64,000 nt of DNA from the NCBI GenBank assembly GCA_028280575.1, contig JANQLN010000068.1:1-64000 (forward strand). Direction: 5' to 3'. The stretch is from Clostridia bacterium (GTDB lineage: Bacteria > Bacillota > Clostridia > Acetivibrionales > STF1-152). Below, piece after piece: positions 1 to 8,654 of this stretch. The translations under genes were made by a program, and so were the position numbers. Positions within the stretch are counted from its first letter, which is position 1, and the number at the start of each line of letters is the position of its first letter. The notes beneath the pieces were generated by a model. It was not told the origin of the DNA. It searched no databases and worked only from the letters and a program-made list of their open reading frames with translations.

Positions 1-173
1 TTTAAAAAACCCTTGACAACTATTAGCTGGTCTAAATTCATTCCCAATGATAACTGTTTCATTATACACATAAATCTTCTCAATGTTAAAATTGGGGAAA
101 CTCAAATAAATATTCAACTTGCAAGTAGAAAAACTTGGTGATATCATTAATTATTAAGAAAAGAGGGTTGCAG

Positions 174-785
174 ATGACAACAAAAGAAAAAATTATGTTA
201 GAAGCTGAGGAGCAATTTATTAAATATGGGATTGCAAACACTCAGATGAAAGATATAGCTAGTGCTGTAAAAATAAACAGAAGAACTCTCTACAGATATT
301 TTCCCACAAAGGATGAGTTAGCATTTGTTGTGGAAATGAATGTGATGATGCAAATATCTGAATACTTGTCTAATGGGATAGTTGATTTGCCTGATAAGTA
401 TTCCGGATATGAAAAAGTGGTACATTATTTTAATAACGTTAAATTAGATTATATCAAAAAGCAAATCAAGTTTACCGCTGAATTTGACAGGTATTTTGTT
501 GATGAGTATCCCAGCGAAAAGCTGGAATCAGATTTTGTGGAGTCTTTAGATCCTAAGAATGATAAGCTGTACAGCTTTATTGCACAAGGACAAGAAGATA
601 AATCTATACGTACTGATATTACAACTATAGAAATATACCAGTTCCTTAGTCAAAGTTTTATTTCTTTATTTCAAAGACTTCTATTAAGAGAAAATCATTT
701 GAAATATGAGTTTTGTGATGAAGTTGATTTTTCAAAATTGTATAAAGATATTATCTTGCAGGGAATAAAAAATCTAGACCACTAG
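174..785 (+). CDS. TetR/AcrR family transcriptional regulator
   Basis: A 203-residue protein with an N-terminal TetR helix-turn-helix: residues 1-50 read as a first helix, then MKDIASAV-INRRTLYRYF, the usual recognition-helix signature. The rest is a helical ligand-binding domain without recognisable specificity. The ATG at 174 is chosen because an AGAGGG ribosome site lies just upstream; an in-frame start at 135 would add 13 residues typical of no family member. It stands alone and is followed by a REP-like palindrome, so its target is unknown. It would act as a cytoplasmic DNA-binding repressor. Family assignment is firm; function is not. Confidence 0.88.
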   Translation: MTTKEKIMLEAEEQFIKYGIANTQMKDIASAVKINRRTLYRYFPTKDELAFVVEMNVMMQISEYLSNGIVDLPDKYSGYEKVVHYFNNVKLDYIKKQIKFTAEFDRYFVDEYPSEKLESDFVESLDPKNDKLYSFIAQGQEDKSIRTDITTIEIYQFLSQSFISLFQRLLLRENHLKYEFCDEVDFSKLYKDIILQGIKNLDH

Positions 786-804
786 GAATCCACAATGAAA
801 TTTG

Positions 805-831
805 AAGTCAAACAAAACGTCCCCTTGACTT
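805..831 (+). repeat. REP-like palindrome, copy 1
   Basis: The arms AAGTCAA (805-811) and TTGACTT (825-831) enclose ACAAAACGTCCCC. The same unit recurs near 44.87, 45.78, 46.02, 54.60 and 55.03 kb, there attached to broken IS200-like (RAYT) genes. This copy stands alone behind the TetR gene and may also form a weak hairpin in its transcript. Confidence 0.75.
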
Positions 832-986
832 CCCGATTTCGCCCTGATTAATAGCATAACGTTTATTCTACCTCCAATCCATTATAAAATTTTTATACAG
901 ATGAAATAATTATAAATCAAATTGCTGTGGTTGCGACAAAATTTAGTAAAATTTTTTTATTTCGCTAATTTTGCTGCAAAATTAAC

Positions 987-1112
987 GCAGAATCGGTGAG
1001 CTTTTAGAGATAATCGGAGTGATTTGCGTTTTTTGTGTAAGATTTGCGATTATTGCTAGTTGATTAATAAAAAGTGTAGCCATATAATTAAAATGTACTT
1101 CGTGCTATAACC
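987..1112 (+). repeat. 126-bp duplicated promoter block, copy 1
   Basis: Nearly identical and without gaps to 6425-6550. It contains two direct copies of GATTTGCG 20 bp apart (1021 and 1041) followed by a sigma-A promoter. A short imperfect inverted repeat (about 962-975 with 986-1000) precedes it. Homology ends exactly where a transposase remnant begins here. From 786 to 986 only the REP palindrome and AT-rich sequence are seen. Confidence 0.85.
1060..1088 (+). promoter_or_regulatory. Sigma-A promoter in duplicated block, copy 1
   Basis: TTGATT (1060-1065), a 17-bp spacer, then TATAAT (1083-1088). It points towards the GH2 gene at 1483 but is separated from it by about 370 bp holding a transposase remnant. 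Confidence 0.7.
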
Positions 1113-1113
1113 A

Positions 1114-1349
1114 TCTACCTGAGCAGGAGTAAGATTGCTAAGAGAAGAATGGGGTCTTATAAAGTTGTAAAAGAGCAAAAAGTACGTTTTGATTTATACC
1201 AGGATTTGAAGGTGTCATTAAATGATTCAACTCTGATATGATTAGAATTAGAGAAGATAGTTTTAGCAGCTTTATTATATGACCGGTATCTATCAGTAAC
1301 AATACTTGAAGGATTTCTATAGTTTTTAGCAGTGTTAAAAAGGGAAAAA
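1114..1349 (-). pseudogene. Truncated DDE-type IS transposase remnant
   Basis: Reading the minus strand gives an open stretch with TDRYRSYNKAAKTIF, then ESFNDTFKSWYKSKR. After a frame change it continues FYNFIRPHSSLSNLTPAQV. This is the familiar C-terminal end of DDE transposases (catalytic-core tail plus the YNFIRPH motif). The N-terminal half is missing, and a short internal deletion shifts the frame between the KSKR and LLFYNF parts. It separates the promoter block at 1060-1088 from the glycosidase gene. Confidence 0.75.
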
Positions 1350-1482
1350 CTTGTGGAGGGTTTCTGTTTGGTTTCCTTTCGGAGGTTACTTGTTTGTGGT
1401 AAAACTATTATATCTGAAAGGGTCCAAGGCTTTCAATCTTCATTTAACTTAACAAAACGTTTGGATAATATTGGAGGGAATT

Positions 1483-3462
1483 ATGAAAAAAACATTTGAC
1501 GCATCGATGTTGGATTGGGAGTTGTTTGGATGCAATCCGTTTTTATGGAAGCTGGAAAAAGGGAATTCATTTTCACATGATCCCAGAATATCCTGCGAGG
1601 TGGCGGTGAAAGCGAAAGTACCCGGTTCGGTACAGGCCGCGCTTAGGGATGCAGGGATAATTCCCGATTGGAACATTGGTGACAATGCGAAATTATGTGA
1701 GTGGGTGGAAAACCGGCATTGGATTTATAAAACCGTTTTGCCAGACGAATGGATGGACCTATCGCTGGATTGGGAGCTTCAGTGTTTAGGTTTGGATTAT
1801 TCCGGTTGGGTTTACCTGAATAATCATGAAGTCGGTACTTTTATGGGAACGCACATCCCCTACCGGTTCAACCTGAAAGAGTTCCTCTTACCGAGAGGCA
1901 ATATCCTGGAAATCATATTGGACTTGCCCCCCAGATGGCTTGGAGAATGGGGGTACACATCACAAATCAAGCAATGGAAAACACGATTTAATTATACCTG
2001 GGATTGGGCGCCGCGATTAGTACAATTGGGGATTTGGGATACCGTACAATTGATCGCTACCGACGGGAATTGCATCAGGGATTTTAGATGCACGGCGGAT
2101 GTATTAGCCGATTGTACCGGGGTTTTATGGATAAAGGGAGAACTGGAAGGTTCGGGTGTTTCGGTGCACTGCCAGCTACTGAAAGAAAAAAAATTAATAG
2201 CTGAAAAATATTATGATGCAGAAGCGTTTGCTGCCGGCGTTGAATGGAGAGATCTGAAAGTTGAATTGTGGTGGCCGAATCAAATGGGATCACAGTCTCT
2301 GTATGATATCACCTGCACAGTATTGGATTCCCAAGGGATGATGGTAGATCATGCCGGCCATCGCATTGGTTTTCGTAATATTCGTTGGGAATCCTGTGAA
2401 CAGGCGCCGCCGGAAGCGGATCCGTGGTTGTGTATCGTTAACGAAAAACCGGTATTTCTGCAGGGGTTCAACTTTCAGCCGATCCGCAACAACTACGCCG
2501 ACCTGACGATAGATGACTACACAAAGCGAATGATGATTTATCAAGATATCGGAACCAATTGTTTTCGTATCAACGCGTGCGGTTATCTGGAATTTGAATG
2601 CTTTTACGATTTGTGCGATGAGCTGGGCATACTGGTATGGCAGGAATTTCCACTGACATCCTCGGGACTGGATAATTGGCCGCCGCAGGACGCCAAATCC
2701 ATTGAGGCCCAGAAAAATATCGCTCGATCGTACATCCGCCGTCGGCAGCATCATCCCTCGCTGATGATGTGGAGCGGCAGTAACGAGCAGGGAAGCCCGA
2801 ATGGAAATAAAATCGGCAGTTATACACCGTGCACATTATCTCATCCCTTGCTTGCTGCGCTTAAGACAGTAGTTGACCAGGAGGATCCGACAAGGCGATA
2901 TATCCCGACATCCCCATTGGGTCCTTCCGCTATAGCTGATGAGAAGAGCTTTGGGAAAGGGATTCATTGGGATGTCCATGGTCCGAATATCAAATTTTCA
3001 AGTGAAGAAAAAATGTTTCAATACTGGGAAAAAGACGATGCACTGTTTCGCGCGGAGATTTATGTTTCGGGAGCTGCGCCGGCCGATATGATCCGCCGTT
3101 ATAAAGGCACATGGAATGAAATGCCTGCATCAGAGGATAATCCAATGTGGAGCAGACCTACCCACTGGTGGAACGACTGGGATGAATTGATTGCCCTTCA
3201 TGGTCGCGAACCGGAGACATTGGAAGAATATGTCATATGGAGCCAGGAAAAACAGGCAAAAAGACTTTATTATGGTATGAAAGCTTGCATGGATCGTTTT
3301 CCCCAAATAGGCGGATCACTCATGTGGGGCTCCCATGATACTACTCCTATGCCAATAAATTCAACAATAATAGACTTTGAGGGAAACCCGAAGCCTTCCG
3401 CCTATGTACTGAAAAAACTTTGGAGATTTCTTAAGGAGCGAAATGTAAATAAACAGATATGA
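1483..3462 (+). CDS. Glycoside hydrolase family 2, beta-mannosidase-like
   Basis: A 659-residue cytoplasmic enzyme without a signal peptide. The N-terminal half is a GH2 sugar-binding domain (about 1-190) and an immunoglobulin-like domain (about 190-300), followed by a TIM barrel. The barrel carries the acid/base signature WSGSNE (Glu435) and a likely nucleophile Glu525 in FRAEIYVSG. The arrangement and the MMWSGSNEQ motif resemble beta-mannosidases, but the protein is shorter than the usual 800 or more residues and lacks the C-terminal beta-domains. The ATG at 1483 follows GGAGGG; the TTG at 1471 lies inside that ribosome site. Likely role: hydrolysis of imported beta-mannosides or related oligosaccharides. 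Exact substrate is inferred only from family. Confidence 0.85.
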   Translation: MKKTFDASMLDWELFGCNPFLWKLEKGNSFSHDPRISCEVAVKAKVPGSVQAALRDAGIIPDWNIGDNAKLCEWVENRHWIYKTVLPDEWMDLSLDWELQCLGLDYSGWVYLNNHEVGTFMGTHIPYRFNLKEFLLPRGNILEIILDLPPRWLGEWGYTSQIKQWKTRFNYTWDWAPRLVQLGIWDTVQLIATDGNCIRDFRCTADVLADCTGVLWIKGELEGSGVSVHCQLLKEKKLIAEKYYDAEAFAAGVEWRDLKVELWWPNQMGSQSLYDITCTVLDSQGMMVDHAGHRIGFRNIRWESCEQAPPEADPWLCIVNEKPVFLQGFNFQPIRNNYADLTIDDYTKRMMIYQDIGTNCFRINACGYLEFECFYDLCDELGILVWQEFPLTSSGLDNWPPQDAKSIEAQKNIARSYIRRRQHHPSLMMWSGSNEQGSPNGNKIGSYTPCTLSHPLLAALKTVVDQEDPTRRYIPTSPLGPSAIADEKSFGKGIHWDVHGPNIKFSSEEKMFQYWEKDDALFRAEIYVSGAAPADMIRRYKGTWNEMPASEDNPMWSRPTHWWNDWDELIALHGREPETLEEYVIWSQEKQAKRLYYGMKACMDRFPQIGGSLMWGSHDTTPMPINSTIIDFEGNPKPSAYVLKKLWRFLKERNVNKQI

Positions 3463-3507
3463 TCATACGGTCGATAGCCAAATGGAAGCATTTATTAAGT
3501 AGGGGTC

Positions 3508-3588
3508 TATGCTACAATTTCGGACAAGGAAATAAGCAGTAGGACATCGAAAATTAAACGCCAAAGGGTTGACATGGAGCCTCTACCA
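3508..3588 (+). repeat. Repeat R1 with hairpin, copy 1
   Basis: About 80 bp also present at 22371-22453, in both cases just downstream of a glycosidase stop codon. Shared parts include CTACAATTT, GGACAAGGAAATAAGCAGT, GGGTTGACA and GGAGCCTCT. Here the 3' end folds as CCTCTAC (3580-3586) with GTAGGAGG (3594-3601), which covers the ribosome site of the kinase gene at 3606. Confidence 0.7.
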
Positions 3589-3605
3589 CTACTGTAGGAG
3601 GGAAC

Positions 3606-5150
3606 ATGGAGAAATATTTAGCTGGTATTGATATTGGTACTACAGGAGCAAAATGTGCAATATTTGATTTAGATGGAAATATGGTTGCTAATGCATACAG
3701 AGAATATATTTGTGAATATTTAAGACCCAATTGGATAGAGCAGGATGTTCAAATGGTTGTAGAAAAATCGATGGATGCGGCCAAAGACGCGCTAGCAAGA
3801 AACAAAATAGATGCAAGCGAAATAGCTTCAATTGCAGTATCAACCCAAAGAACATGTTCGATATTTATTGATGAGAACAGCAACCCACTAAAAATGATTT
3901 CCTGGCAGGACAACAGAACAGGTGAAGAAGTCGCAGATATTGCAAGCAAAATTAAACCTGTTAAGTATTACGAAATAACCGGACTTCCTTTAAATACGAC
4001 ATGGGTATTGACCAAAATACTTTGGGTAAAGAAGAATATGCCGGAGCTATGGGCAAAAACAAAAAAAATTGTGCAATTGCAGGACTTTATGCTCAAAAGC
4101 CTTGGCGCTGAAGATTATTTTGTAGATATCCCGGATGCGGTTTTATATGGACTGTGGGACAATGATAAATTTGAATGGTCTGATGAGATATTATCACTTT
4201 TTGATATTGACAAACAAATCCTGCCGATACCCACGAAATGTGGCACAAAGGTTGGTGCTTTATCTAAAGAGGCGTCATTAAAAATAGGTTTTAAGGAAGG
4301 TACACCCATATGCGTTGGCGCAGGCGATCAGAATGCGGCAGCTGTAGGTGCTGGCATCATCAATGAAGGAATTGCGTCTGTATCAATTGGTACTGGAGGG
4401 ATGGCAATCATTTTGTTGGATAAAAGCTATAGAGATAAAGATATGAAAGCATGTGTAGGAAGTCATGCGATATATGGAAAATGGCAGTTTGAAGGATATC
4501 AGATTGGTGCAGCAGGTGTTTTCAGATGGTTTAGAGATGAAGTAGCAGCACTTGAAAAGCAAGAGGCTAAAGAAAATGGCAAAGATGTTTACGTTATGCT
4601 AGACGAAATGATCAGTGAGACAAAACCGGGGAGTGATGGACTTGTTTTCTTGCCGTTTTTAGCAAGCTCTGGTGCGCCAAGGTGGAATCCAGATGCTAGA
4701 GGTACATTTATCGGATTGACATTCGCACATGACCGAAGGCATCTGGCGAGGGCTTTTATGGAAGGAATTACGCTTGAACAAAAAGATATATTGAGATCTA
4801 TGCGCGTAACAGGAAATAAAATAGAGAAAGTTCGAATAATGGGCGGCGCAGCAAAATCGGAGCTATGGTGTCAGATGCAGGCGGATATGTATGACAAAGA
4901 AGTAGAAACATTGAAAGTGTCGGATGCGGCTTTGGTCGGAGCCGCCATATTTGCGGGTGTAGGAGTTGGTTTGTTTAAGAATATCAAACAAGGTGTATCA
5001 CGAATGGTGAAAATAGATAAAAAATATTACCCCATAAAAGAAAATGTAGAAACTTATGATCAAATATACGAAATATATTGCAAAACATACGAAACGATAG
5101 AGCAGAACGGTGTTTATAAAATGGTAGCGGAATTTCAAAAAAACAATTAA
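3606..5150 (+). CDS. FGGY-family carbohydrate kinase (xylulokinase-like)
   Basis: A 514-residue two-domain sugar kinase, the usual length for xylulokinase/gluconate kinase relatives. The N-terminal phosphate loop reads GIDIGTTGAKCAIFD. The candidate catalytic base is Asp241 in GAGDQNAAAVGAG. The C-terminal adenosine motif is MGGAAKSELWCQMQAD. It should phosphorylate a ketose or related sugar in the cytoplasm with ATP. The start is ATG with GGAGGG 4 bases upstream, and that ribosome site can pair with an upstream CCTCTAC. It is 10 bases from the URO-D gene, so the two form an operon. The sugar cannot be told from sequence; the co-located GH2 enzyme suggests a product of glycan breakdown. Confidence 0.88.
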   Translation: MEKYLAGIDIGTTGAKCAIFDLDGNMVANAYREYICEYLRPNWIEQDVQMVVEKSMDAAKDALARNKIDASEIASIAVSTQRTCSIFIDENSNPLKMISWQDNRTGEEVADIASKIKPVKYYEITGLPLNTTWVLTKILWVKKNMPELWAKTKKIVQLQDFMLKSLGAEDYFVDIPDAVLYGLWDNDKFEWSDEILSLFDIDKQILPIPTKCGTKVGALSKEASLKIGFKEGTPICVGAGDQNAAAVGAGIINEGIASVSIGTGGMAIILLDKSYRDKDMKACVGSHAIYGKWQFEGYQIGAAGVFRWFRDEVAALEKQEAKENGKDVYVMLDEMISETKPGSDGLVFLPFLASSGAPRWNPDARGTFIGLTFAHDRRHLARAFMEGITLEQKDILRSMRVTGNKIEKVRIMGGAAKSELWCQMQADMYDKEVETLKVSDAALVGAAIFAGVGVGLFKNIKQGVSRMVKIDKKYYPIKENVETYDQIYEIYCKTYETIEQNGVYKMVAEFQKNN

Positions 5151-5175
5151 TTTAACATAAATGGAGGAAGGGAAA

Positions 5176-6324
5176 TTGACACATCGAGAGAGAGTAGCTT
5201 TGGCATTAAATCATAAACAACCAGATCGAGTTCCTGTTGATTTATGGGGTTCGGCATGTAGATTGCATACTGATTTATATATGCGTATCGCTGATCATTT
5301 GGGTTATTCGGAATATATGGAGCTTGTAAGACCGGGCTCTACGACTAAATATGTAGATTATCGTTTAAGTGATAAAGTGGATGTAGATTTCAGGCATATA
5401 AATATCGGTAAGCCAAAAGATTTTAAAAGTTATGTAGATGAAAACGGCAATACAATCGATGAATGGGGAATCGGAAGAAAGCTAATCGGCAATTATAACG
5501 CAATTACTTATCATCCTTTCAAAGATAAAGACATTGATGCTATTAAGAAACATAGATGGCCAGTAGCAGAAGACGAGGGTAGAATTGCCGGTTTAAGAGA
5601 AATGGCAAAATACTGGTACGAAAATACGGATTATGCAATTACAGCTACATCTGCTGTTTCTGGAATTATGTTTGAGCTTGCGCAATATTTAAGGGGTGCT
5701 GAAGATTTTTTAATAGATTTGTATATCAATAAAAAGTTTGCATTTTCATTGATCGATCAGCTTACAGATATAATTATTGACATCAATCTATATTATTTAG
5801 AGCCTATTGCAGAGTATATTGAATGGATCGAATTTACCGAAGATTTAGGAATACAGAATAATTTACTTATCTCAAAAGATATGCTGAAGAAGTATTTTGA
5901 TGAACCTCATAAACGTCTTTTTTCGGCAATCAAAAAAAGGTTTCCAAAATTAAAAATATTTTTTCATTCATGCGGTGCCATTAAAGAAATTATAACAGAT
6001 ATTATAGAATGGGGCGTTGATATTTTAAATCCACTGCAGCCGTTGGCACAAGGAATGGATTTAGTTGAAATAAAGAAGGAATATGGCCAGGATGTCGTTT
6101 TTCATGGCGGAATAGACATACAGCAAGCGATGCCGGGAAGCATTCAGGATGTAAGGAAAGAAGTTGAAGAACGTATAAATGTTTTGGCAGAGGGAGGGGG
6201 ATACATACTGGCTCCCACCAATCATCTGCAGATCGATGTGCCTGTTGAAAACTTTTTTGAATTATATAATTATGCGATAAAGTATAGTAAAAGTAATTTA
6301 AGGTCACCTCCAAAAACTCGCTGA
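5176..6324 (+). CDS. URO-D (uroporphyrinogen decarboxylase) superfamily protein
   Basis: Starts MTHRERVALALNHKQPDRVP when the TTG at 5176 is used. This N-terminus is characteristic of the family branch near methylcobalamin:coenzyme M methyltransferases (MtaA). The ATG at 5161 overlaps the GGAGGAAGGG ribosome site and is rejected as start. The body keeps FHSCGAI and GGIDIQQAMPG, the metal/cofactor-region motifs of this superfamily. True HemE is unlikely, because heme genes are absent and such paralogues are common beside sugar genes in Clostridia; a methyl-transfer or unknown role is more plausible. The last residues (SPPKTR) are encoded by the left arm of an inverted repeat, so the native C-terminus may have been replaced. 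Confidence 0.82.
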   Translation: MTHRERVALALNHKQPDRVPVDLWGSACRLHTDLYMRIADHLGYSEYMELVRPGSTTKYVDYRLSDKVDVDFRHINIGKPKDFKSYVDENGNTIDEWGIGRKLIGNYNAITYHPFKDKDIDAIKKHRWPVAEDEGRIAGLREMAKYWYENTDYAITATSAVSGIMFELAQYLRGAEDFLIDLYINKKFAFSLIDQLTDIIIDINLYYLEPIAEYIEWIEFTEDLGIQNNLLISKDMLKKYFDEPHKRLFSAIKKRFPKLKIFFHSCGAIKEIITDIIEWGVDILNPLQPLAQGMDLVEIKKEYGQDVVFHGGIDIQQAMPGSIQDVRKEVEERINVLAEGGGYILAPTNHLQIDVPVENFFELYNYAIKYSKSNLRSPPKTR

Positions 6325-6443
6325 TTCTGCTGACAACGGTGTACATATATGATAAAATGAATGCATGAGAAAAATACATAATATCTAAATATGTATCTTG
6401 TACTATAATTAAACATTTATATTAGCAGAATCGGTGAGTTTTT
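6312..6443. repeat. Imperfect inverted repeat (20-bp arms)
   Basis: AAAAACTCGCTGATTCTGCT (6312-6331) pairs with AGCAGAATCGGTGAGTTTTT (6424-6443) at 18 of 20 positions across a 92-bp interior. The left arm contains the stop codon of the URO-D gene. A compact relative of the same pair occurs near 962-1000. This looks like the ends of a small inserted element. Confidence 0.6.
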
Positions 6444-6550
6444 AGAGATAGTCGAAGTGATTTGCGTTTTTTGTGTAAGATTTGCGATTATTGCCAGTTG
6501 ATTAATAAAAAGTGTAGCCATATAATTAAAATGTACTTCGTGCTATAACC
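6425..6550 (+). repeat. 126-bp duplicated promoter block, copy 2
   Basis: Gap-free near-copy of 987-1112, with the same paired GATTTGCG boxes (6459 and 6479, 20 bp apart) and the same promoter. It sits directly upstream of the ABC importer operon, which is probably its original context. Confidence 0.88.
6498..6526 (+). promoter_or_regulatory. Sigma-A promoter of the first sugar ABC importer
   Basis: TTGATT (6498-6503), 17 bp, TATAAT (6521-6526). It lies 65 bp before the GTG start at 6591. The paired GATTTGCG boxes just upstream are candidate activator sites, perhaps for the AraC protein encoded at 10659 (inference). Confidence 0.78.
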
Positions 6551-6590
6551 GTCTTGTAAATAAATAAATATAAATGGAGAATTTGTAGCT

Positions 6591-7523
6591 GTGTTAATTA
6601 GGAAAAAGACGATCAAGATGACCACAAAAAAAAATGTTAAGGATAATATTGAACTATATATCATGCTGGCTCCTGTACTGGTGCTGATATTTATTTTTTC
6701 ATATATTCCTCTGTTTGGAATTGTGATTGCATTTCAGGAGTATATTCCAGGGCTGCCGTTTTTTGGCGAAGGAGTTAACTGGGTGGGGATTAAGCACTTC
6801 AAGGCCTTTATTGATTCTTTCTATTTTATACGGATTTTAAAGAACACGCTTGTCCTAAACTTATTAAATTTGGTGATGGGATTTTGGGTGCCGATATTTT
6901 TTGCGCTGCTGCTCAACGAAATGCGTACCGTAAAACTGAGAAAATTTATTCAAACAGTAAGTTACATGCCCTATTTTATTTCAGCCGTAGTCGTAGCCGG
7001 CATGGTTTTGTCGTTTATTTCCGATGACGGTATTGTTATAAAATTAACCAGTATATTAGGGTTTTCACTTAGGTCGGTTAACACAAAAGCAGAGGCATTT
7101 CCATTCATTTATGCGATAACGAATGTGTGGAAGAATTTTGGCTGGAGCAGTATTCTATATTTATCAACAATTTCATCTATTGACCCAACATTGTATGAGG
7201 TTGCTGAAATTGACGGAGCTCATAGGCTGCAAAAGGTATGGTATATCACGATACCATTTATGGTTCCGCTTATCATCATTCAATTGATTTTTGCAATAGG
7301 AAGCATCCTTCACGCAAATGCAGAGATGATATTACTGCTGTATAATCCATCGATTTATTCCTCTGCAGATGTGATTGGAACCTATGTTTATCGGGAAGGA
7401 CTGCTGGGGGTTCGGTACAGCTACGGTACGGCAGTCGGGTTATTATTGAGCGTTATGAGTTTTACCCTTGTGTATACCGCGAACAGAACCTCGCGCAAAT
7501 TTGCGGATTTTTCTTTGTGGTAA
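6591..7523 (+). CDS. Sugar ABC transporter permease, LplB/YteP type
   Basis: A 310-residue inner-membrane permease with about six hydrophobic segments, the first near 24-46 (YIMLAPVLVLIFIFSYIPLF). The EAA loop reads EVAEIDGAHRLQKVWYITIP, which contacts the ATPase. GTG at 6591 is used with GGAG 11 bases upstream; an internal ATG at 6618 has no ribosome site. Together with the next permease and the lipoprotein at 8655 it makes an importer of the polysaccharide-oligomer type. No ATPase gene is present, so it probably shares a multi-use MsmK/UgpC-like ATPase encoded elsewhere, as is usual for this group. The ending FADFSLW is typical. Confidence 0.9.
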   Translation: MLIRKKTIKMTTKKNVKDNIELYIMLAPVLVLIFIFSYIPLFGIVIAFQEYIPGLPFFGEGVNWVGIKHFKAFIDSFYFIRILKNTLVLNLLNLVMGFWVPIFFALLLNEMRTVKLRKFIQTVSYMPYFISAVVVAGMVLSFISDDGIVIKLTSILGFSLRSVNTKAEAFPFIYAITNVWKNFGWSSILYLSTISSIDPTLYEVAEIDGAHRLQKVWYITIPFMVPLIIIQLIFAIGSILHANAEMILLLYNPSIYSSADVIGTYVYREGLLGVRYSYGTAVGLLLSVMSFTLVYTANRTSRKFADFSLW

Positions 7524-7557
7524 AGAATTTATCGAATAAACAGAGAGGATTATATAT

Positions 7558-8463
7558 ATGAGTTATAAAACAGCAAATAAAAATACCGGTTATGATGTAA
7601 TTGTCGCCGTGCTTTGCCTGACAATCGCCGTGATTACCATATATCCTATGTGGTATGTGTTAATTTTGTCCATTAGTAATCCGAATGCGGTAGCCCGAGG
7701 CGAGGTATGGATTCTACCCAAGGGATTTTACTTCGATAGTTATAAAATAATTTTCGACGATTTTCGTATGTGGCGGGGACTGCGTAACAGTGTTTTTTAT
7801 ACCGTTACCGGAACGGTCCTTATGCTCATTACCAGTTCATTGGCCGCTTATCCGCTTACAAGACCGAATCTGAAGGGGCGTACCGCAGTTGTGATATTTT
7901 TGCTTATCCCGATGTATATTTCCGGAGGACTTATCCCCACCTTTCTTGTAATAAGTAAACTTGGCCTTTATAATACAGTATGGGCACTCATTATTCCCGG
8001 ATGCTACGGTATATGGAACATTATTCTATGTAGAACGTTTTTTATGACCATTTCACAAGAGCTGTGGGAATCGGCATCCATCGACGGTGCCAACAACTAC
8101 CAGATATTCCTTCAAATATATATTCCGCTTTCCAAACCCGTATTGGCAGTGATTGCCATATACACCGTCGTCGCCATATGGAACTCATGGTTTGCTTCGA
8201 TGGTATATCAACCCAACGAAGTTCTCCATCCGGTCCAAATGTATTTGCAGCGGGTGCTGATAAGCCAAACGTTAAAACTTGATGCAATGAAGGATCTTCC
8301 GCTGGATCAGGAAACAAGAAAATGGCTGCTGAGAAAGGCGTTGACCGCAAAACAGCTCAAATATTCAATAATTATCTTCGTTACGCTCCCTATTATCATG
8401 GTATACCCTATGTTCCAAAAGCATTTCGTCAAGGGCGTTATGCTGGGATCGCTAAAGGGTTAA
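7558..8463 (+). CDS. Sugar ABC transporter permease, LplC/YtcP (MalG-like) type
   Basis: A 301-residue permease with six predicted membrane segments and the EAA motif ELWESASIDGANNYQIF. It ends in KHFVKGVMLGSLKG, the standard end of this family. GAGAGG precedes the ATG, 34 bases after the first permease, so both are co-transcribed. It forms the heterodimeric channel with the protein at 6591. The stop codon is immediately followed by a group II intron remnant that now separates it from the binding-protein gene. Confidence 0.9.
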   Translation: MSYKTANKNTGYDVIVAVLCLTIAVITIYPMWYVLILSISNPNAVARGEVWILPKGFYFDSYKIIFDDFRMWRGLRNSVFYTVTGTVLMLITSSLAAYPLTRPNLKGRTAVVIFLLIPMYISGGLIPTFLVISKLGLYNTVWALIIPGCYGIWNIILCRTFFMTISQELWESASIDGANNYQIFLQIYIPLSKPVLAVIAIYTVVAIWNSWFASMVYQPNEVLHPVQMYLQRVLISQTLKLDAMKDLPLDQETRKWLLRKALTAKQLKYSIIIFVTLPIIMVYPMFQKHFVKGVMLGSLKG

Positions 8464-8578
8464 GCGCGACATGCTATGGCGATGAAGCTTTGAGTTGCTT
8501 GAGCGCAATGCGGTGAAAGTCGCACGTTGCGTTCTTATGGGAGTTGGTCCCGGCGACGGGACCCGCTTACCGAACTAC
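8464..8578 (+). ncRNA. Group II intron remnant (domains V and VI)
   Basis: Bases 8501-8534 are a textbook 34-nt domain V. The lower stem is 8 bp (GAGCGCAA with TTGCGTTC), followed by a 2-nt CG bulge (8525-8526) and a 6-bp upper stem capped by a GAAA tetraloop (8515-8518). The catalytic AGC triad is at 8502-8504. Domain VI follows with the stem GGTCCC/GGGACC, ending near CTAC at 8578. The stretch 8464-8500 starts GCGCGAC and may be a relic of the 5' end. No maturase or domain I-IV is present, so it cannot splice by itself. Confidence 0.82.
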
Positions 8579-8654
8579 AAATTATGGATGAAAAGGTTAA
8601 AGTAAACATTTACTTTTTCCTTTAAATCAAATATAAAATATTGAGGAGGATTTT

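Noticed and set aside
1449-1685. Minus-strand open frames inside the glycosidase, kinase and importer genes
   Set aside because: They lie wholly within well-supported genes, lack ribosome sites and show no family motif; treated as shadows.
5176-6324. True uroporphyrinogen decarboxylase (hemE)
   Set aside because: The N-terminus and motifs match the MtaA-like paralogue branch, and no other heme gene is nearby.
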